DNA of 6,306 nucleotides from an uncultured Acetatifactor sp. (GTDB lineage Bacteria > Bacillota > Clostridia > Lachnospirales > Lachnospiraceae). The notes beneath the pieces were generated by a model, which made no database searches, was not told the DNA's origin, and saw only the letters and a program-made list of their open reading frames with translations. The stretch covers positions 1-6,306 of the forward strand of contig CAJUGT010000183.1 of the NCBI GenBank assembly GCA_910586435.1. Direction: 5' to 3'. Both the position numbers and the translations under genes were made by a program. Shown in pieces: positions 5,633 to 6,306 of this stretch (position 1 is the first letter of the stretch; each line of letters starts with the position of its first letter).

Positions 5633-6166
5633 ATGAAAGAGCAATTAAAAGCCGCATTGGAAAGCATTTCCAGGGGTGATATGACTTTGGTGGTATCCAT
5701 AGCGGAACAGGTGAAACAACTGCCCAGAGATGGGGATGGATTGTTTTTTGCGGACGTGGTGGACGGTGATTTCTATGAGGCTGCCAGGTGGGTATACCCT
5801 GTCTATGCGGCTTATGAGACAGAATGCAATAAAAAGGAGGGCTATCCGGACCTTCTGAATCAGATGCGTGTTATAGACAAACGATATGGGCAGGAAGCGG
5901 CCGATATGCGGAAGACGGCCAGGTTCCTGGATTTGTTTATTCATACTGTGGATAATGTGAGTCCTCAGCTTTATGAGTATTACAGGGAACTGGCGGATAT
6001 TTTTAAGACAAGGCTGGTAGAAGCCATAAAGACATATTATCGCGAAGGCAGATTTACGGATAAAAAGTGTGAGGAGCCGGAAGAAGCGGAGCGCATGATT
6101 CGTGAGGCGATACGCCGTGCCTGTGAAAATTATGTGTTATTGGGAGAAAAATATCAGGAATATTAA
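5633..6166 (+). CDS. Half-size GH88/GH105-like (unsaturated glycuronyl hydrolase-related) protein
   Basis: The product is 177 residues with no signal peptide. The frame is open from 5516, overlapping the reductase gene, but AGGAAGGA at 5616-5623, nine bases before the ATG at 5633, supports the later start. Several segments recall GH88/GH105 enzymes, which cleave unsaturated uronic acids from polysaccharide-lyase products: YPVYAAYET with KKEGY (55-71), RFLDLFIHTVDNVSPQLYEYYRELADIF read in parts (97-124), and the end MIREAIRRACENYVLLGEKY (155-174). Family members usually have about 350 residues. Here the central region between these blocks, which in the family carries catalytic and substrate-binding residues, is reduced, so it may be inactive, regulatory or a separate helical family. 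Its 40-base distance from the reductase suggests one transcript. The family call is from recalled motifs and is moderate at best; otherwise treat it as a hypothetical helical protein. Confidence 0.5.
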   Translation: MKEQLKAALESISRGDMTLVVSIAEQVKQLPRDGDGLFFADVVDGDFYEAARWVYPVYAAYETECNKKEGYPDLLNQMRVIDKRYGQEAADMRKTARFLDLFIHTVDNVSPQLYEYYRELADIFKTRLVEAIKTYYREGRFTDKKCEEPEEAERMIREAIRRACENYVLLGEKYQEY

Positions 6167-6186
6167 GAGCGGCCCCAAAAGGATAG

Positions 6187-6216
6187 TTCACTGTGGGCAG
6201 GTGAAATTGATACAAT
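6187..6216 (+). promoter_or_regulatory. Possible promoter of the next gene
   Basis: TTCACT (6187-6192) is followed after 18 bases by TACAAT (6211-6216). Each box matches the sigma-A consensus only partly. The expected start near 6223 leaves a leader of about 80 bases to the ATG at 6303. No Rho-independent terminator was found between the preceding stop at 6166 and this site, so read-through from the operon is also possible. Confidence 0.4.
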
Positions 6217-6302
6217 AGAAAGCAATGATTTCTGTTTTCATGAATAGTCCAGCTAAGAAATGTCAAGAGGAAATTTAAAAACAGTCTCGGAACGGAGGTG
6301 CA

Positions 6303-6306
6303 ATGT
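6303..6306 (+). CDS. Start of a gene truncated by the window edge
   Basis: GGAGGTG at 6294-6300 is a strong ribosome site and an ATG follows at 6303-6305, two bases after it (four bases after the GGAGG core). Only the start codon and one further base are inside the window, so nothing can be said about the product. The tight spacing leaves open that a slightly later start codon outside the window is used. Confidence 0.5.

Overview
The window looks like chromosomal DNA from a Firmicute, most likely a gut clostridium of the Lachnospiraceae type. This is inferred from strong AGGAGG-like ribosome sites, extended -10 promoters (TGnTATAAT), moderate GC with AT-rich promoters, and the families present (a clostridial flavodoxin-family reductase, a MIF-like tautomerase and a GH88/GH105-like protein). 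No rRNA, tRNA, CRISPR array, transposase or prophage gene was seen.

Layout, left to right. Positions 1-103 are probably a divergent intergenic region: a ribosome site for a leftward gene lies at the very edge, and a complete MIF-like tautomerase (104-448, +) follows. Between its stop and the convergent neighbour is a long imperfect inverted repeat (455-514 / 579-638). It overlaps the 3' end of a leftward SGNH/sialate-O-acetylesterase-like esterase (607-1437, -). That esterase has a near-consensus promoter in the short divergent gap before a large rightward gene. The large gene (1559-4594, +) encodes about 1011 residues: a WYL/SH3-like N-terminus (tentative), a complete UPF1/DNA2-type superfamily 1 helicase core, and a C-terminal DUF559/DUF2726/Vsr-like PD-(D/E)XK nuclease. 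It is the best candidate for a defence or nucleic-acid-processing system here.

From 4595 to 4968 is a gene-free stretch with unusual structure. It holds a 9-bp palindrome (4676-4700), then a 116-nt segment predicted to fold as a three-way junction (4754-4869). That segment is bracketed by two degenerate direct repeats, each ending in an extended -10 box (4736-4744 and 4889-4897). After this comes a probable two-gene operon: a flavodoxin-family FMN reductase with a four-cysteine cluster motif (4969-5592) and a 177-residue protein resembling a half-size GH88/GH105 unsaturated glycuronyl hydrolase (5633-6166). The window ends at a ribosome site and the ATG of another rightward gene (6303).

The genes do not form one obvious pathway. 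The esterase and the GH88/GH105-like protein hint at carbohydrate metabolism, the reductase at redox functions, and the helicase-nuclease appears to be a stand-alone unit. Family assignments rest on motif recognition by eye; no database search was possible.
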